Assembly (NCBI RefSeq): GCF_001548115.1
Contig: NZ_AP014821.1
Location: 2,917,262 to 2,981,261, forward strand
Direction: 5' to 3'
Length of the DNA: 64,000 bases
Origin: Geminocystis sp. NIES-3709
Lineage (GTDB): Bacteria; Cyanobacteriota; Cyanobacteriia; Cyanobacteriales; Cyanobacteriaceae
Shown: positions 8,490-18,405 of the stretch, in pieces
Layout of the letters: each line of letters opens with the position of its first letter
Numbering within the stretch: the first letter of the stretch is position 1
Position numbers and translations under genes: made by a program
Notes under the pieces: generated by a model
Databases searched by the model: none
What the model saw: only the letters and a program-made list of their open reading frames with translations
What the model was told of the DNA's origin: nothing

Positions 8490-9884
8490 TTAAAATTCTG
8501 CATTCATGGGAGTGCGAGGAAAAGGTATTACATCTCTAATATTTTCCATTCCCGTCATAAATTGGACTAATCTTTCAAATCCTAAACCAAATCCAGCATG
8601 AGGTACTGTACCATATCTTCTTAAGTCTAAATACCACCATAAACTATCTCGATCGATATTTAATTCAGTAATTCTAGATTCTAAAATATCGAGCCTTTCT
8701 TCTCTTTGTGAACCGCCGATAATTTCTCCTATATTGGGTGCTAAAATATCCATAGCGGCAACGGTTTTTTGATCATTATTTAAACGCATATAAAAGGCTT
8801 TAATATCTTTTGGATAATTAGTTACTATTACTGGTTTTTTAAATAATTGTTCTGCTAAATATCTTTCATGTTCTGATTGTAAATCAATGCCCCATTCGAC
8901 AGGATATTCAAAAGCTCGATCGGCTTTTTCTAAAAGATTAATAGCTTCAGTATAAGTAATTCTAGCAAACTCATTGTTAATAATATTATGGGCATTACTT
9001 AACACATTTTGATTGATTCTTTGATTAAAAAATTCTAAATCTTCAGGACAATTATCTAAAACATATTTAAAGACATATTTTAAAAATTCTTCTGCTAAAT
9101 TTTGATCCCCTTCAATATCACAAAAAGCTATTTCAGGTTCTACCATCCAAAACTCTGCTAAATGACGAGAAGTATTAGAATTTTCTGCTCTAAAAGTAGG
9201 GCCAAAAGTATAGACATTTTGAAACGCCATGGCCATAATTTCTGCTTCTAATTGACCACTAACTGTTAAGTAAGCCTGTCGGCCAAAAAAGTCTTCTGAA
9301 TAGTCTATTTTTTCTTTTTTATTCTGTAAAATTTTGTCAAAGTTTAAGTTACTGACAGTAAATAATTCTCCTGCACCTTCACAATCACTCGCTGTAATAA
9401 TGGGAGTATGTACCCATAAAAAACCTTTATTTTGAAAGAATTGATGAATCGCATTTGCACAAGCATTTCTTACTCTCATCACTGCACCGATCGTATTTGT
9501 TCTTCCTCTTAAATGCCCGATCGATCTTAAAAATTCAAAAGAGTGACGTTTTTTTTGTAAGGGATAAGTTTCAGGATCACAATCCCCAAAAATTTCGACA
9601 AAATTAGCATTTAATTCGATTCTTTGTCCTTTGGCTGGAGATTCGACTAAAACACCTTCTACCGTTAAAGAAACTCCCGTATTTAGTCTTTTTACGATCG
9701 TTTCATAGTTTGGTAAATTTTGATTTAAAACTACTTGTAGATTAGCTAAAGATGAACCGTCATTAACTTCAATAAAAGCAAACTCTTTTAATTCTCTTTT
9801 TGTTCTCACCCATCCCTGAATTTTGATGTTTTCTTCAGGTTTGCCTTGTCTTAAAATATGAATAATTTTACTATGAATAGTCAT
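8490..9884 (-). CDS. asnS: Asparagine--tRNA ligase
   Basis: A class IIb aminoacyl-tRNA synthetase that charges tRNA-Asn. At 464 residues it has the usual bacterial AsnRS length. An N-terminal OB-fold anticodon-binding domain (IKIQGWVRTKRELKEFAFIEVND) precedes the catalytic core: motif 1 around FLRSIGHLRGRTNTIGAV, motif 2 TFGPTFRAENSNTSRHLAEFWM, and motif 3 GFGLGFERLVQFMTG near the C-terminus. The C-terminal IRDVIPFPRTPMNAEF is typical of AsnRS rather than AspRS. It is monocistronic; a dispersed repeat lies just beyond its 3' end. Confidence 0.96.
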   Translation of the reverse strand: MTIHSKIIHILRQGKPEENIKIQGWVRTKRELKEFAFIEVNDGSSLANLQVVLNQNLPNYETIVKRLNTGVSLTVEGVLVESPAKGQRIELNANFVEIFGDCDPETYPLQKKRHSFEFLRSIGHLRGRTNTIGAVMRVRNACANAIHQFFQNKGFLWVHTPIITASDCEGAGELFTVSNLNFDKILQNKKEKIDYSEDFFGRQAYLTVSGQLEAEIMAMAFQNVYTFGPTFRAENSNTSRHLAEFWMVEPEIAFCDIEGDQNLAEEFLKYVFKYVLDNCPEDLEFFNQRINQNVLSNAHNIINNEFARITYTEAINLLEKADRAFEYPVEWGIDLQSEHERYLAEQLFKKPVIVTNYPKDIKAFYMRLNNDQKTVAAMDILAPNIGEIIGGSQREERLDILESRITELNIDRDSLWWYLDLRRYGTVPHAGFGLGFERLVQFMTGMENIRDVIPFPRTPMNAEF

Positions 9885-10219
9885 AATTTTTTTTTAATAT
9901 TTTTCTTTAATATTATAACATAAATGAAAAGCAAATAAATAAATAATTACTATTTTTAAAATATTTTATCCCTATAAAAAAATGAAATATTCAATCTTAT
10001 TAACCTTGCTTAATCAAAAGTAATTAAACCAAAATTTATTAAAATTTACTAAGTATTGCTATATTTTAAAATCCACTGGAATCATCCACAATTATCATTA
10101 CTCATTTAGTTATAGAGATGGTCGATCGATTTACTGTTCAAATAATGATTATTATTATATAATTTAATTATGTTTAATCAAATCTTCAAGTTAACATTCC
10201 TTATTAAGCAATTGAAAAT
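9885..10219. other. AT-rich divergent intergenic region, asnS/clpS
   Basis: These 335 bp separate two divergent genes and must hold both promoters. A plausible -10 element for clpS, tataat, lies at 10158-10163 without a convincing -35. I see no other structure or small gene. Confidence 0.5.
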
Positions 10220-10525
10220 ATGACTCCAACGGTTTTAGAAAGTACAATTATTGCTCCTACTAAATCCAGTCAAGTTATTCGCAAACCTTATCCTAATTTT
10301 AAAGTAATTGTCCTAAATGACGATTTTAATACTTTTGATCATGTGGCGAATTGTTTGCTGAAATATATCCCTAACATGACTCAAGATTTAGCATGGGAAT
10401 TAACAAATCAAGTACATTTTGACGGACAAGCCTTAGTATGGAGTGGCCCGTTAGAACAAGCAGAGTTATATCATCAACAATTAAGACGGGAAGGTTTAAC
10501 GATGGCACCTTTGGAGGAAGCATGA
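10220..10525 (+). CDS. clpS: ATP-dependent Clp protease adaptor protein ClpS
   Basis: The N-recognin adaptor that delivers N-degron substrates to the ClpC-ClpP protease. The 101-residue protein has a short disordered N-terminus and the ClpS core: FKVIVLNDDFNTFDHVANCL carries the NDD substrate-pocket motif, followed by WELTNQVHFDGQALVWSGPLEQAELYHQQLR. The stop codon overlaps the start of the next gene (ATGA), indicating translational coupling. Confidence 0.95.
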   Translation: MTPTVLESTIIAPTKSSQVIRKPYPNFKVIVLNDDFNTFDHVANCLLKYIPNMTQDLAWELTNQVHFDGQALVWSGPLEQAELYHQQLRREGLTMAPLEEA

Positions 10526-10809
10526 GTAAATCATCGGATGGTAGAATCGTTTGGAATCACTCCACCCACCTTGATGGCTTAATTCCTATTTTAGAAAAAC
10601 TTGTCATTTATGATGGCATCAAAACTGTTACTCCTGCTGTTTTGAGTCGATCTCGTAGTCATTCCCCCCACATGAAACTAAAGGTTTCCGTACCAATTAG
10701 GGGAGGTTATAAACTCATTGCTAGATGTGGAAAAAGTGTTCAAGAAGTTTTTATCATTACCACATTAACTCAAAATGAATTAGAAAGTATTATTGCAGAA
10801 ATTATTTAG
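10522..10809 (+). CDS. DUF2103 family predicted metal-binding protein
   Basis: A 95-residue protein beginning MSKSSDGRIVWNHSTHLDG; its ATG shares bases with the clpS stop. The pattern WNHSTHLDGLIPIL, VTPAVLSRSRSHSPHMKLKV and GYKLIARCGKSVQEVFI fits the DUF2103 family, whose His and Cys residues suggest metal binding. The function is not established. The four-base overlap with clpS suggests a link with N-degron proteolysis, but this is guilt by association only. Confidence 0.8.
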   Translation: MSKSSDGRIVWNHSTHLDGLIPILEKLVIYDGIKTVTPAVLSRSRSHSPHMKLKVSVPIRGGYKLIARCGKSVQEVFIITTLTQNELESIIAEII

Positions 10810-10822
10810 GCACAATAAAATG

Positions 10823-11382
10823 CTAAACTGCTTCTCCATCCTTATACATATTGGTAATAATGTTAATTTCCTTTATAAATTTATGTCTAACTTCTGGAGG
10901 ATGAATGATTTCACAATTTCTTCCATAGGGTAATACTTCTCCAATCAACCAAAAAGGATTACTAACTTTTCTGACTATTACTAATTTATCGCTTTTTCGA
11001 TCGTCTTCTGTGATAACTGTTATATCTTCTAATTTTGACTCATAAGCTTTAATCATATTACCGTAAAAATTTAAAGTAACTTCAATAAAATCGAAACCTT
11101 TTTTTCGCCAACGGCTATTAGATTTGAGAATATTTTTAACTTTGTCCAATCGAAAACACCGATTATGAGTTAATTCGGGAAACTCATGGGTTGGATTAAC
11201 TTCTTCACACCATGCGTCTAAATAAAATCTTTTTTCGTGGAATCGGATTTCACCATAGCAAACATTAAAAATTTCTTGCTCTTTGTCTTTATTTTCATAA
11301 ATTAATAGAAAGGGTTTTTGTTCGCTTAAATGAAAATCGATGGCTTTTCGCCACCCTTCAAACTCATTACTAATCTGATTAA
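10823..11382 (-). pseudogene. WYL-domain regulator, N-terminally truncated
   Basis: The frame is open from the IS701 end at 11383 down to 10823, about 186 codons, with no credible start. It contains the WYL-like core (FEGWRKAIDFHLSEQKPFLL, IYENKDKEQEIFNVCYGEIR, FYLDAWCEE) and the C-terminal WCX-like extension (RKVSNPFWLIGEVLPYGRNC). The N-terminal helix-turn-helix is missing, cut exactly at the IS701 inverted repeat. WYL proteins often regulate CRISPR-Cas operons, and cas genes lie 3.2 kb away, so this is probably the remnant of the island's regulator. Confidence 0.75.
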
Positions 11383-11485
11383 CGGTACTTAGACAAAAAT
11401 TATGCCCAAATAAACCCTAAACTTGCTTTATATAAGCTAAATACTTCCACATTATCTTTTAACCATTGAAAGAAACGAAAAGATA
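11383..11485 (-). mobile_element. IS701 terminal fragment
   Basis: About 103 bp nearly identical to one end of the complete IS701 at 15504-16854: same cggtacttagacaaaa terminus, then the coding sequence of the transposase C-terminus. It has a few substitutions and is cut at 11485 by the IS630 element. The other IS701 end is not found beyond that IS630 copy, so a deletion has occurred. Confidence 0.8.
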
Positions 11486-11548
11486 AGCTAAGACGCATTG
11501 ATTTGGTATATAATTTAAGTCAGAAAAGATAAAACTTAGGTGTGATTT

Positions 11549-12706
11549 ATGCCTTCTAAAAATTTTTTGTCAGAGGAAGAAAGAAAGTATCTACAAGATG
11601 CTTTAAAAATAGAAAAGAGATCGGAAGTCAGGGAAAGAATTTTAATATTTTTATTAGAGAATGATGGTAAAAATTATCAAGAAATAGCAGTTTTTTTGGG
11701 TTGTTCCCCCAAAACGGTGGCTTACTGGGCAGTTCATGGTAATCCTAATAATGTAGATTCATTGCAAGATAAAAGAAGAAAAGGAAACCAAACAAAAGCA
11801 ACGGATAAATATATTGAAAGATTATTAGAAGTAGTTGATAAAAATCCTGAAGATTTTGGATATGATTTTGGTCGATGGACGGGGCAAAGATTATCAGAAC
11901 ATTTGGAAAAAGAAACAGGAATTAAATTAAGCAAATCACAAGTAGTGAGGATATTAAAAAGAAAAAAGTATAGTTATATTTGGGGAAAATATAGTTTAGA
12001 AGACAAACAAAATCAAGAACAAAGAAAAGCATTTAAAGAAAAATTAGAACATTACATAGAAATAGGTAAAGAGAATCCTGAGTTAGTTCAAGTATGGTTT
12101 TGGGATGGGGCGTTTAAAGTGGCGAACTAAATTCGCCACACAGCCCCTCATGAATGTGGTTTTAGTTTAAGGGTGATAAGAAGAAAAACATGGACGAAAA
12201 AAGGAAAAAGAAAAAAGGTGAAGGGAGAAAGAAGAAGAGGAAGAGTAAATATCATGGGAGGAATAAGATATTCGGATAAAAAAAGAAGATGTTTTGTAAT
12301 AAAAAAAGGTGATTCAGAAACGTTTTGTGAACAATTAAAAAAGTTATGGGAAGAAATAAAAAATGAATGGGTAAGTAAGGGAAATGATGAAAAAGATTTT
12401 AAAGAATGTGGTCCGAAAATAATCATAATATTAGACAACGCAAGTTTCCATAAAAAAAAGGAAATAGTAGAAAAAATAGAAAAAAATCTACCGAATATAA
12501 GACTAGAATATTTACCGGTATATAGTCCAGATTATAACTTAATAGAATTAGTGTGGCATTCGGCAAAGGAATATATAGCTTATAGAAACTTTGAAAATAA
12601 AGAACAGCTAGAAAAAACAGTAAATTACTTATTAAATGAAGGAAGTTTAGTAATTAATTGGAGTAAAAAATTTAAGAATAAGGGTGAATTAATCAATGTA
12701 AGTTAA
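11549..12706 (+). pseudogene. IS630 transposase split by a 45-bp hairpin insert
   Basis: The N-terminal part (to 12130) has the helix-turn-helix YQEIAVFLGCSPKTVAYW. The C-terminal part carries IIILDNASFHKKKE (second Asp) and YSPDYNLIELVWHSAKE (Glu). In the uninterrupted copy 2 the first catalytic Asp is in FWDECGFSLR. Here 45 bp are inserted directly after that Asp codon. The insert keeps the frame length but brings a TAA stop, so translation ends at VAN. The codon that is a stop in copies 2 and 3 is still CAA (Gln) here. Confidence 0.88.
12107..12151. repeat. 45-bp palindromic insert in IS630 copy 1
   Basis: The insert has a perfect 8-bp stem, gtggcgaa (12119-12126) and ttcgccac (12132-12139), around a ctaaa loop, with outer ggggc/gcccc arms. 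It may be flanked by a short atg duplication. The same 45 bp occur inverted at 32231-32275, at the same site in copy 3, and are absent from copy 2. It resembles small palindromic dispersed repeats of cyanobacteria. Confidence 0.85.
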
Positions 12707-12738
12707 ATGCGTCTTAGCTTAATCATATAATTACTGAT

Positions 12739-13293
12739 GTGGAAACAATAGCTTATTATGATTTACTGCATCTTTTAAAGTATTACGATTTATCTTGGTT
12801 TAAATCCGTTAAAGAGTTTCAAGAAACACTACCTAATTCTGAGAATATTCAGTTTGCTGATCTTTACTGTCAAGTTAAAAGAGCTAAAAATAGAGAAGAC
12901 AACTTAATTGTTTCTTTTAGCTTAGAGTCTGAATTTAATCAGGATATATTTAAGAAACGTTATTGTGATAAGCAGACTGCAATTAGAGGATTAAAAATAC
13001 AAGTTTCTAATCTTGATAGCTCATGTGTAGCTTTATCTCCAAAATTAACTGAAGCTATTAAAGAACAATATATAACTTGTTTGCTAGTGCCAGAACAAGG
13101 AGGAACTTTTGGTGAAATCAAAGGTAAAACTAGAGATATACAACTTTCTTGTCCTACAGTAAAAGTTATTTTTTCTAATTCTAAAATCGTTAATTATAAG
13201 GCTATTTTGGGAACTAATGCTTACTTAATTGGTGCGAAAATTCAAAAATATCTTTATGCCATTCAAAAAAAGACAGAATATTGGGTTTGTTAA
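12739..13293 (+). CDS. Unrecognised protein, probably an N-terminally truncated fragment
   Basis: A 184-residue reading frame from a GTG. The frame is open back to the IS630 end at 12719, and in-frame codons between 12721 and 12739 (NHIITD) continue smoothly, so the real start was probably lost with the IS630/IS701 rearrangement. Features are an N-terminal helical part (YYDLLHLLKYYDLSWFKSV) and a C-terminal part with PEQGGTFGEIKGKTRD and ILGTNAYLIGAKIQKYL. I recognise no family. Its place upstream of the nuclease, Uma2 and cas6 genes suggests it belonged to the same accessory island. Confidence 0.45.
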   Translation: METIAYYDLLHLLKYYDLSWFKSVKEFQETLPNSENIQFADLYCQVKRAKNREDNLIVSFSLESEFNQDIFKKRYCDKQTAIRGLKIQVSNLDSSCVALSPKLTEAIKEQYITCLLVPEQGGTFGEIKGKTRDIQLSCPTVKVIFSNSKIVNYKAILGTNAYLIGAKIQKYLYAIQKKTEYWVC

Positions 13294-13317
13294 TTCAAGA
13301 CTATTACAGAAAAAACC

Positions 13318-13923
13318 ATGAAAATTATCGATCGAACTCAATCTTACACCTTTAGCAAATACTTTGACATGAAAATTGAAGTGAGAGATTTAGCTGAAGA
13401 ATTTGGTTATAATTTTTCTCGAAATGAACTTAATTTACCACAATTTCAAGGAGAATTAAATCGAATTAATGATACAAAAGAAAGAATAAAAGAAGTTCTA
13501 CCCTATGTTTCTCTCAATAGTGAAACTGCAAGGAGGGAAATATTAATTTCTCCTATTATTTTTGATTTGATTCACTATACAAAATCAGAAGTTAGAATTG
13601 AGTATTCAGTCAAAGTTAATGAACAATTACAAAGTTATTTTGATTATCTAATTGAGAAAGAAAAAGAACTATTAGTAATTGAAGCTAAAAAGGGAGATTT
13701 AGACTATGGTTTTACTCAACTTACTGCTCAATTAATAGCATTAGATCAATGGGAAAGAATGGGAGATCAAGAAATATTGATAGGTGCTATTACTACCGGC
13801 AATATTTGGCAATTTGGGCGTTTAAATCGTCAAGAAAAACAGATCCAACAAGGTTTAGATTTATACCGAGTTCCTGATGATTTAGATCCTTTAATGCGTA
13901 TTTTAGTTCAAGCATTATCTTAA
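13318..13923 (+). CDS. Predicted PD-(D/E)XK nuclease, type I restriction R-subunit N-terminal-like
   Basis: A 201-residue protein common in cyanobacteria. An N-terminal helical part (residues 1-80) is followed by a nuclease-like core: SEVRIEYSVKVNEQLQSYFDYLI with the acidic residue, then LLVIEAKKGDLDYGFTQL with the E-x-K pair, then IGAITTGNIWQFGRL. This matches the HsdR_N-type PD-(D/E)XK fold without helicase or translocase domains. It lies in a same-strand run with Uma2 and cas6 at spacings of about 20-30 bp. Defence or DNA processing is plausible, but no activity is established. Confidence 0.65.
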   Translation: MKIIDRTQSYTFSKYFDMKIEVRDLAEEFGYNFSRNELNLPQFQGELNRINDTKERIKEVLPYVSLNSETARREILISPIIFDLIHYTKSEVRIEYSVKVNEQLQSYFDYLIEKEKELLVIEAKKGDLDYGFTQLTAQLIALDQWERMGDQEILIGAITTGNIWQFGRLNRQEKQIQQGLDLYRVPDDLDPLMRILVQALS

Positions 13924-13950
13924 TTAAATAACTACTAAAATTTAAAAATT

Positions 13951-14520
13951 ATGCAAACTATATTGAAACAATCACTGACTTTATTAGAATTTTTAGCTTT
14001 ACCTAATGACGATTATACCCATGAATTAATAGAAGGAGAAGCAGTACCTAAAATGTCCCCAAAACGTTTTCATTCTCGTGTTACTTTAGCCCTATCTTTT
14101 TTATTAGAAGAATGGAATCAAAAGCAAGAAAATAAAGGAGAAATTGGTATTGAATGGGCGATCGTACTAAAAAGAAAAGGTAAAGATTGGTGTCCTGTAC
14201 CTGATTTATTATACATCTCAAATGAACGTTTAAAACAAGTACCTTTTGAAGATGTTGCCTGTAAAATTCCCCCTGAATTAGTCATAGAAATTATCTCCCC
14301 TGAACAATCTTTTAGTAATCTCAGTGAAAAGGCCGTTGACTATCTAAATGCTGGAGTCGATCGAGTTTGGATTATTGATTCAAAAGTAAAAAAAGTGACT
14401 ATTTTTTATCCTGATTCCCCTCCTCAAACGAAGAGCAATAATGATAGTTTAACAGATAATTTTTTACATAATTTAACTTTAACTCCTCAACAAATTTTTA
14501 CTAATTCTGGTTTACTTTAA
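13951..14520 (+). CDS. Uma2 family endonuclease (DUF820)
   Basis: A 189-residue protein with the PD-(D/E)XK pattern of the Uma2/DUF820 family, which is greatly expanded in cyanobacteria. Visible blocks are YTHELIEGEAVPKMSPK, VPDLLYISNERL with the catalytic-type Asp, PPELVIEIISPEQS with the Glu, and DYLNAGVDRVWIID. Biological role is unknown; many copies accompany mobile or defence genes. It sits 27 bp after the nuclease-like gene and 20 bp before cas6. Confidence 0.85.
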   Translation: MQTILKQSLTLLEFLALPNDDYTHELIEGEAVPKMSPKRFHSRVTLALSFLLEEWNQKQENKGEIGIEWAIVLKRKGKDWCPVPDLLYISNERLKQVPFEDVACKIPPELVIEIISPEQSFSNLSEKAVDYLNAGVDRVWIIDSKVKKVTIFYPDSPPQTKSNNDSLTDNFLHNLTLTPQQIFTNSGLL

Positions 14521-14540
14521 ATATCAATTATTCACTAATT

Positions 14541-15356
14541 ATGCCTCATAGTTTAGTTATAAAATTTACGCCACTTTCTGATATTCCGGTGGGTTATACT
14601 TCAGGAAAACATTTACACGCATTATTTTTAAATCTAGTTAATTCAGTCGATCGAACTTTAGCACAATATTTTCATGATTCTCAAGCTAATAAAAGTTTTA
14701 CAGTGTCCCCTTTACAAGTCAATAACTCAAAAAATGATCAAAAATTATTGCAGTGGAAACAAGAAAAAAATATAAAAAAAAGTTCTTCTTGTTGGTGGAG
14801 AATAACCTTATTAGATGATAGTTTATTTAGTAAATTAACGAAATTATGGCTCAATTTAAACCCAGAAAAACCTTATCATTTAGGTAGTGGAGAATTGCTT
14901 ATTACCAATGTTTTTGCTAGTCCAAATAGTCACAACTGGGCAAATGCTTATAGCTATCAACAAATTTATGAAGAAGCCTCAGAAACTGAACGAACTATTA
15001 AGTTAACCTTAGCCACTCCTACAGCTTTTCGTCACGGAAAATATGATGTTTTTTTACCCACTGCGGATTTAGTTTTTTCTAGTTTATTAAGACGTTGGCA
15101 AAAATATAGTCTAATTCCTCTTAATGATCTCAATTTTGATTTTTTATTTCCCTCCTATTTTAATATTAATACTGAAATTATTATTCAAGAAAATACTAAA
15201 TTTATCGGTTGTATTGGAGATATTAATTATAAAATTTTAGGAGAACTAGATCGAGCCACAATTAAAGGTATTAATGTGTTAGCTGACTATGGTTTTTATG
15301 CTGGATTAGGAAGAAAAACTACTATGGGTTTTGGCATACTTAAAAGACTTAGTTAA
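14541..15356 (+). CDS. cas6: CRISPR-associated endoribonuclease Cas6
   Basis: Cleaves the CRISPR transcript within repeats to make crRNAs with an 8-nt 5' tag. The 271-residue protein has the double ferredoxin-like layout: an N-terminal strand and helix PVGYTSGKHLHALFLNLV with candidate catalytic His24/His26, a central LTLATPTAFRHGKYDVFLP segment, and the diagnostic C-terminal glycine-rich loop GLGRKTTMGFG at 255-265. The gene appears intact. It is the only processing or effector-side cas gene in the island and lies about 3 kb upstream of the array. Confidence 0.9.
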   Translation: MPHSLVIKFTPLSDIPVGYTSGKHLHALFLNLVNSVDRTLAQYFHDSQANKSFTVSPLQVNNSKNDQKLLQWKQEKNIKKSSSCWWRITLLDDSLFSKLTKLWLNLNPEKPYHLGSGELLITNVFASPNSHNWANAYSYQQIYEEASETERTIKLTLATPTAFRHGKYDVFLPTADLVFSSLLRRWQKYSLIPLNDLNFDFLFPSYFNINTEIIIQENTKFIGCIGDINYKILGELDRATIKGINVLADYGFYAGLGRKTTMGFGILKRLS

Positions 15357-15503
15357 TAACTTTAAAAATATTCTTTCGTCCTTGCACCTTTGCAAGAAAT
15401 AACTACTAATAATAAAAGGTATTTTATCATGTTTTTCAACTCTACATAACAATCGAAGTGGCAATATTAGGACTATTTGGATTAATGTCTAATTTTCTAC
15501 TAC

Positions 15504-17200
<1,697 letters not shown>

Positions 17201-17234
17201 CTAATACTTAGATTATCATCAAATATCAACTATT

Positions 17235-17819
17235 ATGAACGATATATCAATTGCTGCATTAAATCATTATTCTTATTGTCCTCATCGTTATTGGCGGATG
17301 TTTTGTGCTAACGAATTTGAAGATAATCAATATACGATCGAAGGTACAAATCTTCATGAAAGAGTCCATACTATGAGTAATTTAAACTTAGGAGAAACAT
17401 GGCAAATTAGGGCAATTTGGCTTAAGTCTGAACAATATAATCTAATCGGTAAAGCAGATTTAATTGAAGCAGAAAATGGGCAGTTTTATCCCGTAGAATA
17501 TAAGCGAGGGAAGAAAGGCGAATGGGTAAATGATGAATTACAAGTTGTTGCTCAAGCCTTATGTCTCGAAGAAATGACTAAAACTACGATCGACACTGGT
17601 TATATTTATTATGCTCAAACTCATCAACGGCAAGAGGTAAAGATTGATGACAATTTAAGAAAAGATGCGATCGTAATTATTAAAGCAATTCAAGAAATAA
17701 ATCACACAGGGAAGATACCAAAAGCAGTTTATAGCAAAAAGTGTAAAGGTTGTAGCCTTTATTCTGCTTGTCTGCCGATAGCCAACGACAAAGTCAACCG
17801 CTACCGAGAGGAAAATTAA
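17235..17819 (+). CDS. cas4: CRISPR-associated exonuclease Cas4
   Basis: A RecB-like nuclease that helps choose and trim prespacers during CRISPR adaptation. The 194-residue protein keeps the full set of landmarks: Cys15 (YSYCPHRYW), His41, Asp75 (GKADLIE), Glu88 and Lys90 (PVEYKRGK), and the C-terminal cysteines C170, C173 and C179 (CKGCSLYSAC) for the 4Fe-4S cluster. It looks intact. It is 74 bp upstream of the truncated cas1, the usual cas4-cas1 order. Confidence 0.93.
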   Translation: MNDISIAALNHYSYCPHRYWRMFCANEFEDNQYTIEGTNLHERVHTMSNLNLGETWQIRAIWLKSEQYNLIGKADLIEAENGQFYPVEYKRGKKGEWVNDELQVVAQALCLEEMTKTTIDTGYIYYAQTHQRQEVKIDDNLRKDAIVIIKAIQEINHTGKIPKAVYSKKCKGCSLYSACLPIANDKVNRYREEN

Positions 17820-17893
17820 AAGAAATTTCCTTTTTTAAAAGAGATTTATAGGTATAAAAACTAATTATTAATTATTTACTATTAACTACAAAA

Positions 17894-18376
17894 ATGGGAA
17901 CAATTTATATTACTCAAGATGATGCCTTTATTGGTAAAACTGATGAAAGATTACAAGTTAAAGCTGATAAAAAACAATTATTAGACGTACCTTTTATCAA
18001 GATAGATGGTCTAGTAATTTTAGGACGAGCAAATTTTTCTCCTGCAATTGTCTCTGAATTATTAACTCGCAAAATACCTCTCAGTTTTTTAACAAGTACT
18101 GGGAAATATTTAGGCAGATTAGAACCAGAATTAACTAAAAATATTTTCATCAGAAAAGCTCAATGGGCAGTAACAGAAAATTCTCCAAAAGCTATTCATG
18201 TTGTTAACGGATTTATTCGAGGTAAACTAAAAAATTATCGCAACTTAATGATGTTAAGAAATCGTCAAGAGTATCATCAAAAACTAGAAAGCTCGATCGA
18301 GCAAATTCAACAAATAATTAAATCTTTAGATACTAAAAATAATGTTAATTCTTTGAGAGGTTTAGAAGGCGGGTAA
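17894..18376 (+). pseudogene. cas1: CRISPR integrase Cas1, C-terminally truncated
   Basis: Only 160 of about 330 residues remain. The N-terminal beta domain (GTIYITQDDAFIGKTDERL, VPFIKIDGLVILGRANFSP) and the start of the helical domain (LRGLEGG) are clear. The frame stops two residues after Glu158, the first metal ligand of the catalytic Glu-His-Asp triad; the His and Asp regions are gone. The first CRISPR repeat starts 29 bp after the stop. A deletion has therefore removed the rest of cas1, any cas2, the leader and probably part of the array. Spacer acquisition by this protein is not possible. Confidence 0.9.
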
Positions 18377-18405
18377 TTCGTTCACTGGCTTTGGAGAATA
18401 CTATG

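Larger units (their letters stand above)
11486..12719 (+). mobile_element. IS630-family element, copy 1 (with hairpin insert)
   Basis: Ends agctaagacgcat / atgcgtcttagct, flanked by TA at 11484-11485 and 12720-12721, the usual IS630 target duplication. The 1234-bp length is exactly 45 bp more than copy 2 (30060-31248), owing to a hairpin insert at 12107-12151. It lies inside an IS701 remnant at the edge of the CRISPR-Cas island. Confidence 0.9.

Noticed and set aside
12107-12151. Translational bypassing of the hairpin, to give a functional transposase.
   Set aside because: No take-off/landing codon pair is evident and a shared inactivating insertion is simpler; mentioned only as a question.
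12148-12438. Antisense frame of about 96 codons inside the IS630 transposase, also found in copies 2 and 3.
   Set aside because: It recurs only because the IS recurs; the sequence is Phe/Ser/Pro-rich complement of Lys-rich coding, with no start signal or family likeness.
12739-13293. Idea that this orphan frame is a fragment of a CRISPR effector such as Csc1, Csc2 or Cas10d.
   Set aside because: I could not identify any effector motif (no palm GGDD, no RRM glycine loop), so it is left unassigned.
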